Shown here: positions 49,609 through 60,200 of the stretch, piece after piece
How the letters are laid out: the number at the start of each line of letters is the position of its first letter
Position numbering within the stretch: the first letter of the stretch is position 1
NCBI GenBank assembly: GCA_021736385.1
Contig: JAIPFY010000001.1
Coordinates: forward strand, 135,457 to 199,456
DNA length: 64,000 bases
DNA from: Spirochaetia bacterium
Lineage (GTDB): Bacteria > Spirochaetota > Spirochaetia > CAKZLE01
Direction: 5' to 3'
Made by a program: the position numbers and the translations under genes
The notes under the pieces: model-generated
What the model was told of the DNA's origin: nothing
Seen by the model: the letters and a program-made list of their open reading frames with translations, nothing else
The model's database searches: none

Positions 49609-51048
49609 ATGTGCGGCATCGTCGGCATCATTGCAGCGCGCCCGGTGGTAACCGATATCTACGACAGTCTCGTTCAGCTTCAGCACCGGGGGCAGGATGC
49701 TGCAGGGATCATCACCTGCAATGAGGGACTGCATATCAAGAAGGGGACCGGGCTGGTCCGTGATATCTTCCAGGCACGACACATGGAACGGCTTCAGGGG
49801 CATATGGGGATCGGCCATACCCGCTATCCAACCAGCGGGGGCAAGAGCGGGGATGAGGTCCAGCCCTTCTGGACCAGTGTCCCCAACGGGATAGCCTTTG
49901 CCCATAACGGCAATATCGTAAACTATCTCCAGCTCCGTGATGAGGTGATCACCAAGCGGAAGCGCTACCTCAATACCTACAGCGACTCCGAGATGCTCAT
50001 GCAGCTCTTTGCCGATGTACTCCAGCGCTGTATCGGACACAATCCCACCCACCTGATCTCGGACTCCACCTTCTTTGACGGGCTGTGCATCGCCGCTTCA
50101 GAGCTCTTCTCCCTGATCAAGGGGTCGGTCTCCGCAGTCAGTGTCATCAAGGGACGGGGGCTCATAGCCTTTCGTGATCCGCACGGTATCAGGCCTCTGG
50201 TCATGGGTGAACGGACGTCCTCTGATGGGAAGAAGGAGTATATCTTCGCCTCGGAAGACACGATGTTCTACATGCTCGGCTACACCCTCATCCGGGATGT
50301 GGCACCGGGAGAACTCATCTATGTGACCGAAGCCGGGGAGCTCTTCTCGAAGATCGTGCAGCACAGGGCCTTCACCCCCTGTATCTTCGAATATGTCTAC
50401 TTCGCACGTCCCGATACCATGATGAACAACATCAACATCTACCGTTCACGGCTGCGCATGGGAGAGAACCTCGGGCATCTGTGGCAGAAACGCTACGGGG
50501 AACTGCGCCCGGACGTGATCATCCCCGCCCCTTCGACAGCAAACACCATGGCTCTTTCGATGGCCCGGGTCCTGGGAGTGAACTACTCCGAAGGACTCTA
50601 TAAGAACACCTTCATCGGCAGGACCTTCATCATGGCTGATCAGAAACAGCGCAGGCAGTCAGTCCGGTACAAACTCGTACCCCAGTTGCTGGAGATCAAA
50701 GGCAAAGATGTCATGATCGTAGATGACAGCATCGTGCGGGGGACCACCAGCAAGGAGATCGTCAAGATGGTGAAGGAGTTCGGGGCAAAGAAGGTCTACT
50801 TCGTCTCAGCCTGCCCGCCGGTCTGTAAGCCCTGCTACTACGGGGTCGACATCCCCACCCATGAGGAACTGATCGCATCATCCAAGACAGAAGAGGAGAT
50901 CAGAGCATATCTGGAAGCAGATATCCTGCTCTATCAGCAGCTCGAAGGTCTTGTGGAAGCCGTCACCAGAAAGGGTGACCACCACATAGACACCCCCTGT
51001 ACCGCATGTCTTGGAGGGACCTACATCCATGAACAGGAGGGACAGTGA
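49609..51048 (+). CDS. purF: Amidophosphoribosyltransferase
   Basis: PurF, 479 residues, makes phosphoribosylamine from PRPP and glutamine, the first committed step. The start MCGIVGI places the nucleophile Cys2 directly after Met, so there is no propeptide. The PRPP loop is VMIVDDSIVRGTT. Late cysteines (ACPPVCKPC and the CTAC near the end) recall the iron-sulfur ligands of the Bacillus enzyme. It follows purE by 3 bp. Its ribosome site AAAGGAG is within the end of purE. Confidence 0.96.
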   Translation: MCGIVGIIAARPVVTDIYDSLVQLQHRGQDAAGIITCNEGLHIKKGTGLVRDIFQARHMERLQGHMGIGHTRYPTSGGKSGDEVQPFWTSVPNGIAFAHNGNIVNYLQLRDEVITKRKRYLNTYSDSEMLMQLFADVLQRCIGHNPTHLISDSTFFDGLCIAASELFSLIKGSVSAVSVIKGRGLIAFRDPHGIRPLVMGERTSSDGKKEYIFASEDTMFYMLGYTLIRDVAPGELIYVTEAGELFSKIVQHRAFTPCIFEYVYFARPDTMMNNINIYRSRLRMGENLGHLWQKRYGELRPDVIIPAPSTANTMALSMARVLGVNYSEGLYKNTFIGRTFIMADQKQRRQSVRYKLVPQLLEIKGKDVMIVDDSIVRGTTSKEIVKMVKEFGAKKVYFVSACPPVCKPCYYGVDIPTHEELIASSKTEEEIRAYLEADILLYQQLEGLVEAVTRKGDHHIDTPCTACLGGTYIHEQEGQ

Positions 51049-52361
51049 TGATGAGAATAGCCGTGATCGGATCGGGAGCACGGGAGCATATCCTTGCATA
51101 TGCCCTCTATCATGCTCCTGAACCGACGACCCTCTTCGCGTTCGGGACCACAGCGAACCCCGGGATCATGCAGCTGTGCAGTGACTACCGCATCGGGGAT
51201 ATCACCGATGTTGCTGCGGTCTGCTCACAGCTGACTGCATGGGAGATCGACCTGGCGGTCATCGGACCTGAGGCACCCCTGAGCACCGGGACCGCAGATG
51301 CCCTGCGTGCTGCGGGGGTCTCCGTATTCGGCCCGGACAGGGCACTGGCCCGGATCGAGACCAGCAAGTCCTATACCAGAGAGCTGCTTGAAAAGACAGT
51401 ACCGCAGGCAAGTCCCTATTACCGGGTCGTCCGCAGTATCGGCGAGGCAGAGAGGGCATTGGCACACCTCGGTGAGCTCTACGTGATCAAAGCCGATGGA
51501 CTGTGCGGAGGGAAAGGGGTGAAAGTCTCGCAGGAGCACCTGCACTCCCATGAAGAGGCCCTGGAGTTCATCAGAGAACTGCTCGCCCAGAACAGTCAGT
51601 GTGTGATCGAGGAGAAACTCATCGGAGAGGAGTTCTCCCTGATGACCATCACCGACGGGTCCACCTGCATACACCTGCCGGTCGTCCAGGATCATAAGCG
51701 TGCCTATCCCGGTGATACCGGACCGAACACCGGCGGGATGGGAAGCTACTCCGATGCCGACCACTCGCTTCCCTTCCTCACCCCCGATGATATCCTCACA
51801 GCCAGAGAGCTCAATGAACAGGTGATCGAAGCACTTGAACAGGACAACGGGAGCCCCTACCGGGGCGTACTCTACGGCGGATTCATGGCAGTGTCAGAGG
51901 GGGTAAAGATCATAGAGTACAATGCCCGTTTCGGTGACCCGGAGGTCATGAACCTGATCAGTGTGATCGATGCGGATTTCCCACAGCTCTTCTTAGCAGC
52001 CGCTCAGGGGACCCTGCACGATCAGCAGATCACGCTGCGCCCCCTGGCCTCGGTCTGCAAGTATGCAGTACCGCAGGGCTACCCGGAAGCTCCTGTCAAA
52101 GGTGCTGAGATCGATATCAGCGGTATCGATGGGCCCTGCAGCATCTATCTCGGTTCTGTCGACCTCATCGACGGTGTTCTGGTGACCGGTGGATCGAGGA
52201 CCGCTGCCTGCGTGGCTCTGGGGAAGACCATCGAAGAGGCGGAGAGGAGAGCAGAGACCGCGGTCAGACAGATCCGCGGGAAACTCTTTCACAGGTCGGA
52301 CATCGGTACCGCGGCACTGATCGACAAGCGGACAGCCCATATGAGAGAGATCAGATCATGA
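51048..52361 (+). CDS. purD: GAR synthetase
   Basis: Phosphoribosylamine-glycine ligase, 437 residues, an ATP-grasp enzyme. Typical: AVIGSGAREHIL at the start, ADGLCGGKGVKV, PVVQDHKRAYPGDTGPNTGGMGSY and EYNARFGDPE. I chose the ATG at 51048, 7 nt after AGGAGG and overlapping the purF stop by one base; ATG 51051 is also possible. Confidence 0.96.
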   Translation: MMRIAVIGSGAREHILAYALYHAPEPTTLFAFGTTANPGIMQLCSDYRIGDITDVAAVCSQLTAWEIDLAVIGPEAPLSTGTADALRAAGVSVFGPDRALARIETSKSYTRELLEKTVPQASPYYRVVRSIGEAERALAHLGELYVIKADGLCGGKGVKVSQEHLHSHEEALEFIRELLAQNSQCVIEEKLIGEEFSLMTITDGSTCIHLPVVQDHKRAYPGDTGPNTGGMGSYSDADHSLPFLTPDDILTARELNEQVIEALEQDNGSPYRGVLYGGFMAVSEGVKIIEYNARFGDPEVMNLISVIDADFPQLFLAAAQGTLHDQQITLRPLASVCKYAVPQGYPEAPVKGAEIDISGIDGPCSIYLGSVDLIDGVLVTGGSRTAACVALGKTIEEAERRAETAVRQIRGKLFHRSDIGTAALIDKRTAHMREIRS

Positions 52362-52957
52362 GCACATCGAAGATCAGACTGGGGATCCTGGGATCGACCC
52401 GAGGGACCGATATGCAGGCTATCATCGATGCGATCGAAGCAGAGAGACTCACTGCAGAGATCGAGGTGGTCATCTCAGACAGGAAGCACGCAGGGATCCT
52501 TGATCGGGCACGGGAGCACGGCCTGCAGGCAGTATACCTGCCTGCGATCAAGGCGGGCAGAAGAGTCGAACGAACGGTCTATGATGCACAGGTGAGTACG
52601 GTACTCCGCGAGCACCAGGTGGACATGGTACTGCTCATCGGGTACATGAGGATCGTCTCACCGGAATTCTGCAGCAGCTGGGAAGGGAGGCTGGTGAACG
52701 TACATCCCTCACTGCTCCCGGATTTCGCAGGAGGTATGGACAGTGATGTCCATGCTGCGGTGATCGCTTCAGGACGGACCGAGACCGGATGCACCGTGCA
52801 TCTGGTGACCGAAGAGGTAGATGGAGGTCCCATCCTGCTGCAGAAGCGCTGTGCAGTCCTTCCCGATGATGATCCGCAGTCGTTGAAACAGCGGGTCCAG
52901 CATCTTGAGGGTGAAGCGCTCATCGAGGTGATTGCACGTTTTGTCCCGTCATATTAG
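52358..52957 (+). CDS. purN: GAR transformylase, PurN type
   Basis: Phosphoribosylglycinamide formyltransferase, 199 residues, uses 10-formyl-tetrahydrofolate. It has the N-terminal GSTRGTDMQAII (phosphate loop), the catalytic VNVHPSLLP and the Asp in TEEVDGGPILLQ. Overlaps purD by ATGA. Confidence 0.94.
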   Translation: MSTSKIRLGILGSTRGTDMQAIIDAIEAERLTAEIEVVISDRKHAGILDRAREHGLQAVYLPAIKAGRRVERTVYDAQVSTVLREHQVDMVLLIGYMRIVSPEFCSSWEGRLVNVHPSLLPDFAGGMDSDVHAAVIASGRTETGCTVHLVTEEVDGGPILLQKRCAVLPDDDPQSLKQRVQHLEGEALIEVIARFVPSY

Positions 52958-52985
52958 TATAGTACAGAGAAAGGGGAAGTAAGTT

Positions 52986-54539
52986 ATGATGAATACAGCA
53001 CCGACTACCGTAAAAAGAGCATTGCTCTCAGTCTCAGATAAGACAGGGATCGTCGAGTTCGCACAGCGGCTGCACCGCTGCGGTGTGGAACTGATCTCCA
53101 CCGGAGGGACTCAGCGACTGATCAAAGAAGCCGGGATACCGGTACAGGAGGTCTCAGAGATCACCGGGTTCCCGGAGATGATGGACGGGAGGGTGAAGAC
53201 CCTGCATCCACTGGTACACGGTGGGATCCTCGGTCTGCGGGATGTACATGCAGAGGCAGCAGCTGCCCATCATATCCCCTGGATCGATCTGGTGGTCTGC
53301 AACCTCTATCCCTTCGAGACCACCATCAACACACCGGGTGTCGCACTCGATCAGGCGATCGAACAGATCGACATCGGAGGGCCTACCATGATCCGGTCGG
53401 CCGCGAAGAATCTCGGATGGGTCAGTGTGGTGGTGAATCCACAGGACTATGAGATCGTAGCCCGGGGACTCGAAGAGAACGGCAGCATCACCTATGAGAC
53501 CAGAGAGCGCTTGTGTGCTGCAGCCTTCAGACATACGGCACAGTACGATGCCCTGATCCAGGCATACCTCACCCGGGAGCCGTTCCCTCAGGAGATCACC
53601 CTCACCTATCGCAAGTTCAGTGACCTGCGCTACGGGGAGAATCCCCATCAGAGAGCTGCCGCCTATACGTCAGTGCTTCCCCCCGACCTGAAAGATGACA
53701 TGTCGATCCTCGAGGCGGAGATCCTCGGAGGCAAGGAACTCTCCTACAATAACATCAATGATGCGACAGGGACCATACAGACCCTGAGGGAGTTCTCAGA
53801 TCCCGCATGTGTGGTCGTGAAGCATGCGAATCCCTGCGGAGCAGCATCGGGAGATGATATCTTCAAGGTCACACAGGATGCCTTCAACGCCGACAGGCTC
53901 TCAGCCTTCGGAGGCCTGGTAGCCATCAACAGACCCTGTACCGTGGAGATCGCGCAGTTCTTCAGCAAGATCTTCTTCGAGATCTTCATGGCCCCCGATT
54001 ACGAGCCGGAAGCACTGGCGATCCTGAAGAAGAAGAAGAATCTGAGGATCCTCCGTCTCAAGGACATCAAACCGCTCAATCAGGTGCCGATGCAGAAGTT
54101 CGTAGACGGCGGTCTGCTGGTGCAGGATCGGGACTGCTCAGTCATAGAGGCCTCTGATCTCACGGTAGTGACCAAGAGGATCCCAACCGAAGCAGAGACC
54201 GAGGATATGCTCTTTGGCTGGAAGGTCCTCAAGCATGTGAAATCGAATGGTATCCTGATCGCAAAAGATACGACCACTCTGGGGATCGGACCCGGTCAGG
54301 TCTCACGTGTGGATGCCGTACAGATCGCACTGAACAAGAGCTCATCCCCCGAAGGGGCGATCCTCGCATCAGATGCATTCTTCCCCTTCAGAGACAGTAT
54401 CGACTCTCTCGCCGGCAGCGGCATCAAGGCGATCATCCAGCCCGGCGGTTCCATACGGGATGATGAGGTCATAGCAGCATGTGATGAGCACGGTATCGCG
54501 ATGGTCTTCACCGGAATCCGCTGTTTCAATCACGGCTAG
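52986..54539 (+). CDS. purH: Bifunctional AICAR transformylase / IMP cyclohydrolase
   Basis: PurH, 517 residues, catalyses the last two steps to IMP. The N-terminal cyclohydrolase domain shows ISTGGTQRLIKEAG and GRVKTLHPLVHGGIL; the transformylase domain shows LRYGENPHQRAA, VVKHANPCGAA and the C-terminal GSIRDDEVI. It follows purN after 28 bp and closes the operon. purB is not in the window. Confidence 0.97.
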   Translation: MMNTAPTTVKRALLSVSDKTGIVEFAQRLHRCGVELISTGGTQRLIKEAGIPVQEVSEITGFPEMMDGRVKTLHPLVHGGILGLRDVHAEAAAAHHIPWIDLVVCNLYPFETTINTPGVALDQAIEQIDIGGPTMIRSAAKNLGWVSVVVNPQDYEIVARGLEENGSITYETRERLCAAAFRHTAQYDALIQAYLTREPFPQEITLTYRKFSDLRYGENPHQRAAAYTSVLPPDLKDDMSILEAEILGGKELSYNNINDATGTIQTLREFSDPACVVVKHANPCGAASGDDIFKVTQDAFNADRLSAFGGLVAINRPCTVEIAQFFSKIFFEIFMAPDYEPEALAILKKKKNLRILRLKDIKPLNQVPMQKFVDGGLLVQDRDCSVIEASDLTVVTKRIPTEAETEDMLFGWKVLKHVKSNGILIAKDTTTLGIGPGQVSRVDAVQIALNKSSSPEGAILASDAFFPFRDSIDSLAGSGIKAIIQPGGSIRDDEVIAACDEHGIAMVFTGIRCFNHG

Positions 54540-54868
54540 AGCACACCAGGCCCTGCCTTCCGGTGATGATCCATCTCAGGAAGGCAGGGCACCGGTGCCG
54601 TACTGACGCTCACCCATTCCGATGTAAGCGGTCTAACCGATGCTCAAGTATGAACCCGACATCTGACATGAGCACCAGTGTCTCTCATAGGCGATCAGTC
54701 AAGATCACCACAGACCACCATCTCACCTGAGAGATCCCAGGCACGAACTCACCGACGGACCCCCTGATCGGACTGCTCGACAGCTCACTGGATGCTGCTC
54801 TGCAAGCAGCCTCCAGACCCTCGGGGCTGCTTCTCCGGGGTCTCCTTTGAAGCACATTCACCCCTCGT
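54540..54868. other. Intergenic region after purH, with a 12-bp stem-loop
   Basis: No protein gene is supportable. A perfect 12-bp stem (54550-54561 with 54579-54590, 17-nt loop) follows purH without a T-run and may end or protect the pur transcript. Further on, GCTGCT-CTGCA-AGCAGC (54794-54810) competes with AGCAGCC/GGCTGCT (54805-54811 with 54825-54831). Repeats of this length can occur by chance. Confidence 0.45.
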
Positions 54869-54927
54869 TTGCACACCTCACACATTCATGGTATAATAGT
54901 ATCCTTGCCTCACAGAACGTCTGTGAG
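54869..54927 (+). promoter_or_regulatory. Promoter and operator-like repeat of the KamA-like gene
   Basis: TTGCAC (54869-54874), 17 bp, TATAAT (54892-54897). Right after the expected start lies CTCACAGA-ACG-TCTGTGAG (54909-54927), a perfect 8-3-8 inverted repeat: either an operator or a hairpin at the 5' end of a leader of about 105 nt. Confidence 0.65.
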
Positions 54928-55010
54928 ATGATATATGTTGATTAACACACATGCACAACTTTGTTAGTGACACAATATAAAGACCATACTCATTGAAGGG
55001 AGAGTTATCT

Positions 55011-57248
55011 ATGCGCTATGACTCAAAAGAACGTATTATAGATGCCCTTATCGCCGAAAACCCTGTGATAGTATCTATACTTAGTGATAAGAGCATAAAT
55101 AACGAGCAGATGATCCAACAGATCAGAGATGCTGTGCTTCTTATGCTTCGGGAACACCCGAAGGCCTATGCCTACTACCGGGGAGAGGCGAAGGGTGAGA
55201 AATCATTCTTCAAGCTCTCATGGCATGATCTTGCATGCATGAGAGTCCTGGATTATCTGGAGCACGAAGGAGAGGTCTTTGCAGACCAGAACCTCCGGGG
55301 GAAGCCGGTGAGTTCACGGCCGTTCACCCTGCTGCGAAAGGCCGTGCGTGACCGGAAGTTCCCGGCATCTGAGGATTTCTACGAAGATATGCTTCATCTG
55401 TTCCGGCAGCTCAACGGTCTTGAGCAGCAGACGATGCCGACAAGACAGCAGGTCTATGACTGGATGGGAAAGAACCCCTCTGGTCTGGATGTGCAGATCA
55501 TCAAGCTCAGAGAAGAGCAGAAACAACGGATCATCACGCTGCTGATACAGGAACTCAGGACAGAGAGCCGTTCTGCTGCCTATACCCTCCCCGAACACTG
55601 CAGTGACGAAGAGGCTCATGCCTTGATCTCATCCTGGTGGCAGGACGATACGTTTCAGCTGATCCACGCCGTCCGTTCGGTAGCACGGCTGCAGAAGATG
55701 CTTGATGGATCCCTCTCGCAGCAGACCCTCAAGATCATGGAAGAGGCTGCTGAGAAAGGCATCCCCATCTTCGTCACCCCCTTCTTCCTCTCCCTGCTGC
55801 TGGTCGATCCTCCCGAGGGGTACCGGCATGCAGATATCGCCATCCGCGACTACGTCCTCTACTCACAGGACCTCGTCGATGAGTTCGGAGAGATCTCAGC
55901 CTGGGAGAAGGAAGACATCGCCGTACCGGGTAAACCCAATGCCGCAGGATGGATCCTGCCCTCGAACAATATTCACCGCAGATACCCGAACGTGGCCATC
56001 TTCATCCCCTCTACCATGGGAAGAGCCTGCGGAGGGCTGTGCGCCTACTGTCAGAGGATGTATGATTTCCAGAAAGGCCGTTTCAACTTCGATCTGGAAC
56101 ATCTCAAACCCAGGGAACGATGGTCATCACAGCTCAAACGACTGATGAACTACTTCGAGAAAGACTCCCAGCTGCAGGACATCCTGATCACCGGAGGGGA
56201 TGCGATGATGAGCTCGGTCGCATCGCTCAAAGAGATCCTTGATGCCGTCCATGACATGGCAGTACGCAAACGGGCAGCGAACAGAGCCCGTGCCAACGGT
56301 GAGAAGTATGCAGAGATCGTACGGGTCCGTCTCGGGACGAAGATACCGGTGTACCTGCCCTCGCGGATCAGCACCGAGCGGGTCGCCGTACTGAAGGAGT
56401 TCAGAAAGAAGGCACAGAAAGTCGGGATCAAGCAGTTCGTCATCCAGACACACTTCTCCTCAGCGATGGAAGTCACTCCTGAAGCAGCAGCGGCGATCGG
56501 CAGACTGATCGAAGCGGGCTGGAGCATTCACAATCAGGAAGTCTTCACCGTCGCAGCCTCCCGGCGGGGACATACGGCGAGACTTCGCCAGGTGCTCAAT
56601 CAGATCGGGGTCCTGCCCTACTACACCTTCACGGTGAAAGGATACCGGGAGAATCGTGAACTCTTCGCCAACAACTCACGATCTATCCAGGAGCAGGTCG
56701 AAGAGAAATCGATCGGACGGGTGGACCCGAAGTACTACAGCAGGATCAGAAGCTTCGCCAAGGACCCGACCAGTATGTATGAACATATCGAAGAGATCCG
56801 CTCTGCAGAGGAGATACCCTTCATCGCTACCGACCGCAACACGATCAATCTGCCGGGGGTGGGCAAGAGCAACACCTACCGGACCATCGGTATCACCGAA
56901 GACGGGAGGAGGATCCTCTCCTTCGAACAGGATCACTCACGTCCGCACAGTCCCATCATACACACGATGGGAGAGGTCATCATCATCGAATCGAAGTCGG
57001 TAGCTGCCTATCTCAGGCAGATCGAAGAGATGGGAGAACACATCGAGGACTATCAGACCATCTGGGGGTATTCGGCAGGGTATATCGAATCACGCATCCC
57101 GATCTTCGAATACCCCGGCTACCCGTTCCGGATCACCGGGGAGTTCACCAACCTCTCGCTGCCCAAGGAACATACCAGACACCACAACCGGCTCACCCGC
57201 GTGGAATACGTGGACAACGATGCAGCGATCAACGACGGCTTCTACTGA
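55011..57248 (+). CDS. Long KamA-family radical SAM protein
   Basis: A 745-residue relative of lysine 2,3-aminomutase (about 415 residues). The radical SAM cluster motif CGGLCAYC is at about 340-347, preceded by a region matching the KamA start (GIPIFVTPFFLSLLL). The PLP lysine is probably in NLPGVGKSNT near residue 618. The first 250 residues are extra and largely helical. The two Asp that bind the substrate amine in KamA seem absent: NQEVFTVAAS stands where KamA has NQxVLLxGxND, and PYYTFTVKG where it has a YYLxxxD. So the substrate may not be lysine. ATG 55011 has GGGAGAG upstream. It ends exactly at the stop of the next, convergent gene. Confidence 0.8.
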   Translation: MRYDSKERIIDALIAENPVIVSILSDKSINNEQMIQQIRDAVLLMLREHPKAYAYYRGEAKGEKSFFKLSWHDLACMRVLDYLEHEGEVFADQNLRGKPVSSRPFTLLRKAVRDRKFPASEDFYEDMLHLFRQLNGLEQQTMPTRQQVYDWMGKNPSGLDVQIIKLREEQKQRIITLLIQELRTESRSAAYTLPEHCSDEEAHALISSWWQDDTFQLIHAVRSVARLQKMLDGSLSQQTLKIMEEAAEKGIPIFVTPFFLSLLLVDPPEGYRHADIAIRDYVLYSQDLVDEFGEISAWEKEDIAVPGKPNAAGWILPSNNIHRRYPNVAIFIPSTMGRACGGLCAYCQRMYDFQKGRFNFDLEHLKPRERWSSQLKRLMNYFEKDSQLQDILITGGDAMMSSVASLKEILDAVHDMAVRKRAANRARANGEKYAEIVRVRLGTKIPVYLPSRISTERVAVLKEFRKKAQKVGIKQFVIQTHFSSAMEVTPEAAAAIGRLIEAGWSIHNQEVFTVAASRRGHTARLRQVLNQIGVLPYYTFTVKGYRENRELFANNSRSIQEQVEEKSIGRVDPKYYSRIRSFAKDPTSMYEHIEEIRSAEEIPFIATDRNTINLPGVGKSNTYRTIGITEDGRRILSFEQDHSRPHSPIIHTMGEVIIIESKSVAAYLRQIEEMGEHIEDYQTIWGYSAGYIESRIPIFEYPGYPFRITGEFTNLSLPKEHTRHHNRLTRVEYVDNDAAINDGFY

Positions 57249-60200
57249 TCACACCTTCGGCCTGTTGATCAGGTCGTCTATGAGGAACTCCATCCGGTTG
57301 ACGACATTGACCTCACTCATCCCTGAGTCCATATCGAGAAAGAGCAGATTGAGCTCCGGGTAGAGCGTCCTGACCCGCTTCTCGACCCCTTTGGCGATCA
57401 CATGGTTGGCAATACAGCCGAAGGGCTGCAGACAGACGATCGTATGCACGTTCTCCTGGGCAAAAGTCACGATATCACCGGAGAGCAGCCAGGTCTCACC
57501 GAACTGATTGACCAGATCGATCACGTCAGATGCCTTTCTCGCCATATCCTTGATGGAATGGAACGGGGTGAGCTCACCCCGGAACCCCTTCATGATCCCG
57601 TTCACATGGGAGAACATCCTGTCCATGTATCCTTCTGCACGGGAGAGCAGATGGATGATAGCATGCTTGACCTCTTCGATATGGTTCGCCGCATTGTACT
57701 GCGTCGAGACCAGAGGTATCAGGAAGAAATCGATCAGAGGGGGGACCTCAGGCTGGATCCCCTTCTTGATCAGCCAGTCTGTGGTATAGAGATTCCCGAA
57801 GGGATTGAACTTCACATAGATCTCACCGACGATACCCACCTTCGGGACATCCTTGAGATCCCTCATCGGCAGGGCATTGAACTCCCGGACCGCCTGCTCG
57901 AGCAATTGATACATCTTCCGCTTAGCCCGGTGATCGATGATCCGCTTGCCCCTGTCGATATACTTCTCCACCAGTCTCATGGCAGAGCCCTGCTCCACCT
58001 CCCTGACAGCGGCATAGTAGTAGAGTTTGGCAAGTACATCACCAAAGACCAGCCCATAGAGGGCAGTGAGGGTGAAGGGCAGTTTTCTGACCGTGAAACC
58101 GGGCTGCTCATTGAGCATCCTGCTCGTCCTGTTCGTCGTTGAGACGGTGACGACCGGGATATCATCATAGCCGGCCCTCACCAGAGCACGCTTGAGCAGA
58201 GAGACATAGCTCGATGCCCTGCACTGCCCACCGGTCTGTGTCAGTCCGACAGCGACATTGTTCAAGTCATACCTGCCGCTGCGCAGCGCCTTGATCAGAT
58301 CCCCGATCACGATCGTTGCAGGATAGCAGATATCATTATTGGAGTACCGCAGCCCGAGCTCTATACTCTCTCGATTCGCCATCGGCAGTACATCGATCCT
58401 GTACCCCTGATTCCTGAAGGCGGCAATGAGAAAGTCCGTATAGAACAGGGAGAACTGCGGTGCGATGACCGTACGCTTCTTATCCTTCTTCGTGAAGATC
58501 CTTGTGGTGATCCGTTCGATCTTCATCCCGATATAATCTACTTTCCTTCCCCGAATCGATTCCACCAGGGATCGCACCCGCAGGTTCACCGACCCGGGAC
58601 TGGTCATCTCATCGATCTTGATCAGGGTAGGATTCTTCCCGTACTTGTTGAGGATCGACTTGATCTCATCCACGGTGATCGCATCCGGTCCGCATCCGAA
58701 CGAGTTGAGCTGAATGACCTCCACATGCCTTTGATGCCCCGCCCAGTGAGCAGCATGATAGAGTCTGTTGGGAAATGACCACTGGGTGAGTACATGTATG
58801 TCACGAAGCTTCTGCTCAGGAGGCGGTGGTACCGAGTCTTCGGTTATGACGTCGAACCCCAGAGAGCAGATGATCTCAGGGATCTTCATGTTCACGAAGG
58901 GGTCGATATGATAGGGTCTGCCGAGCAGGAGCATGACACTCCTGCCTTCACGTTCAGCATCACGTACGATCGCTGCAGAACTCTCCTGCACAGCCGCACG
59001 CACCCTCATACGCTCTCTAATCGCTGCCCGGACCGCTTTCTCCACAGTCCTGCGGGGGATACCGAACTGTGCGAAATACTCGACACTGCGTGCGATGAGC
59101 AGTCTCTTCTTGTTGAAGCTGAACGATGGGTTGTCAAACGGTATACCGTAGGTCCCCAGAGGATCTATGGACGACTCTATGACCTGAGGATACCCGGTGA
59201 CTACCGGGCAGTTGTACTTGTTCAGGGCATTGGAGTACTCATCATCATTGAACCGTATCTTGGGATAGAAGATCCGGTCTACCTGCTTCTCAACAAGATT
59301 GATGATGTGTCCGTTGGTGATCTTCGCAGGGAAGCAGATATTCTCAGACATCACCGAACTGTAACCCTTCTCTGCGAGATCCTGTGTCGAAGGATCTGAG
59401 AGTACCACTTCGAAACCGCAGGAGACGAAGAGGGTGTTCCAGAAGGGAAGATCCTCCCACATGTTCAGGACCCTCGGGATACCGATACGCATCAGGGGTT
59501 CCCGCCCCTCAGGCTTATTCGGACGGTTCAGGATCAGTTCCCGTTTGACAGCAGTCAGATTCACCCCGGTCCTCGATCCTTTTGCCTGATTGGTGAAGAT
59601 ACGCTCACACTTGTTCCCGGTATAGAACTTCGTGCGTACCCCTTCCTGCTCAAGACGGTCGGCATAGCTGAGCATCATCACCTCACAGGCATTCTCACAA
59701 CCGTGACAGGTGATCAGCCGCTTGGAATAGGCAGCTGCATCTTCGAGATGCTCCCATCCGATGAACGAAGATGGTCCTGTATGCTGCTGCTGGTAGTCAT
59801 CCCTTGAGAGCAGAGCTGCTCCCCACGCCCCCATCAACTCCGATCGGTCGGGTCTGACCACCTCCCGCTCAGTGATCAGCTCCATGGCACGCAGGATAGC
59901 GGGATTCCTGAAGGTCCCCCCCTGGACTACGATATGGTCACCGAGGACCCCGGGATCAGAGATCTTGAGCACCTTGTTCAGACAGTTCTTGATCACTGAA
60001 TAGGCAAGTCCTGCAGAGATATCTGCAAGCTCTCCCCCCTCACGGAGCACCTGCTTCACTTTGGAGTTCATGAAGACCGTACAGCGTGAACCGAGATCAT
60101 AGGGATGTTCGGAAAAACATGCCAGCCGGGAGAATTCCTGGACAGAGGTACCCATGGACTGTGCGAAGGTCTCGATGAACGAACCGGATCCGGAGGAACA

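Noticed and set aside
54661-54780. TPP riboswitch, suggested by CTGAGAGAT
   Set aside because: The second conserved half (GAACCTGAT and the following GCG) is not present in the right form and the downstream gene is unrelated.
54685-54885. Open frame of 66 codons on the minus strand after purH
   Set aside because: No ribosome site, Arg/Ser-rich shadow composition, and it covers the KamA-like promoter's -35.
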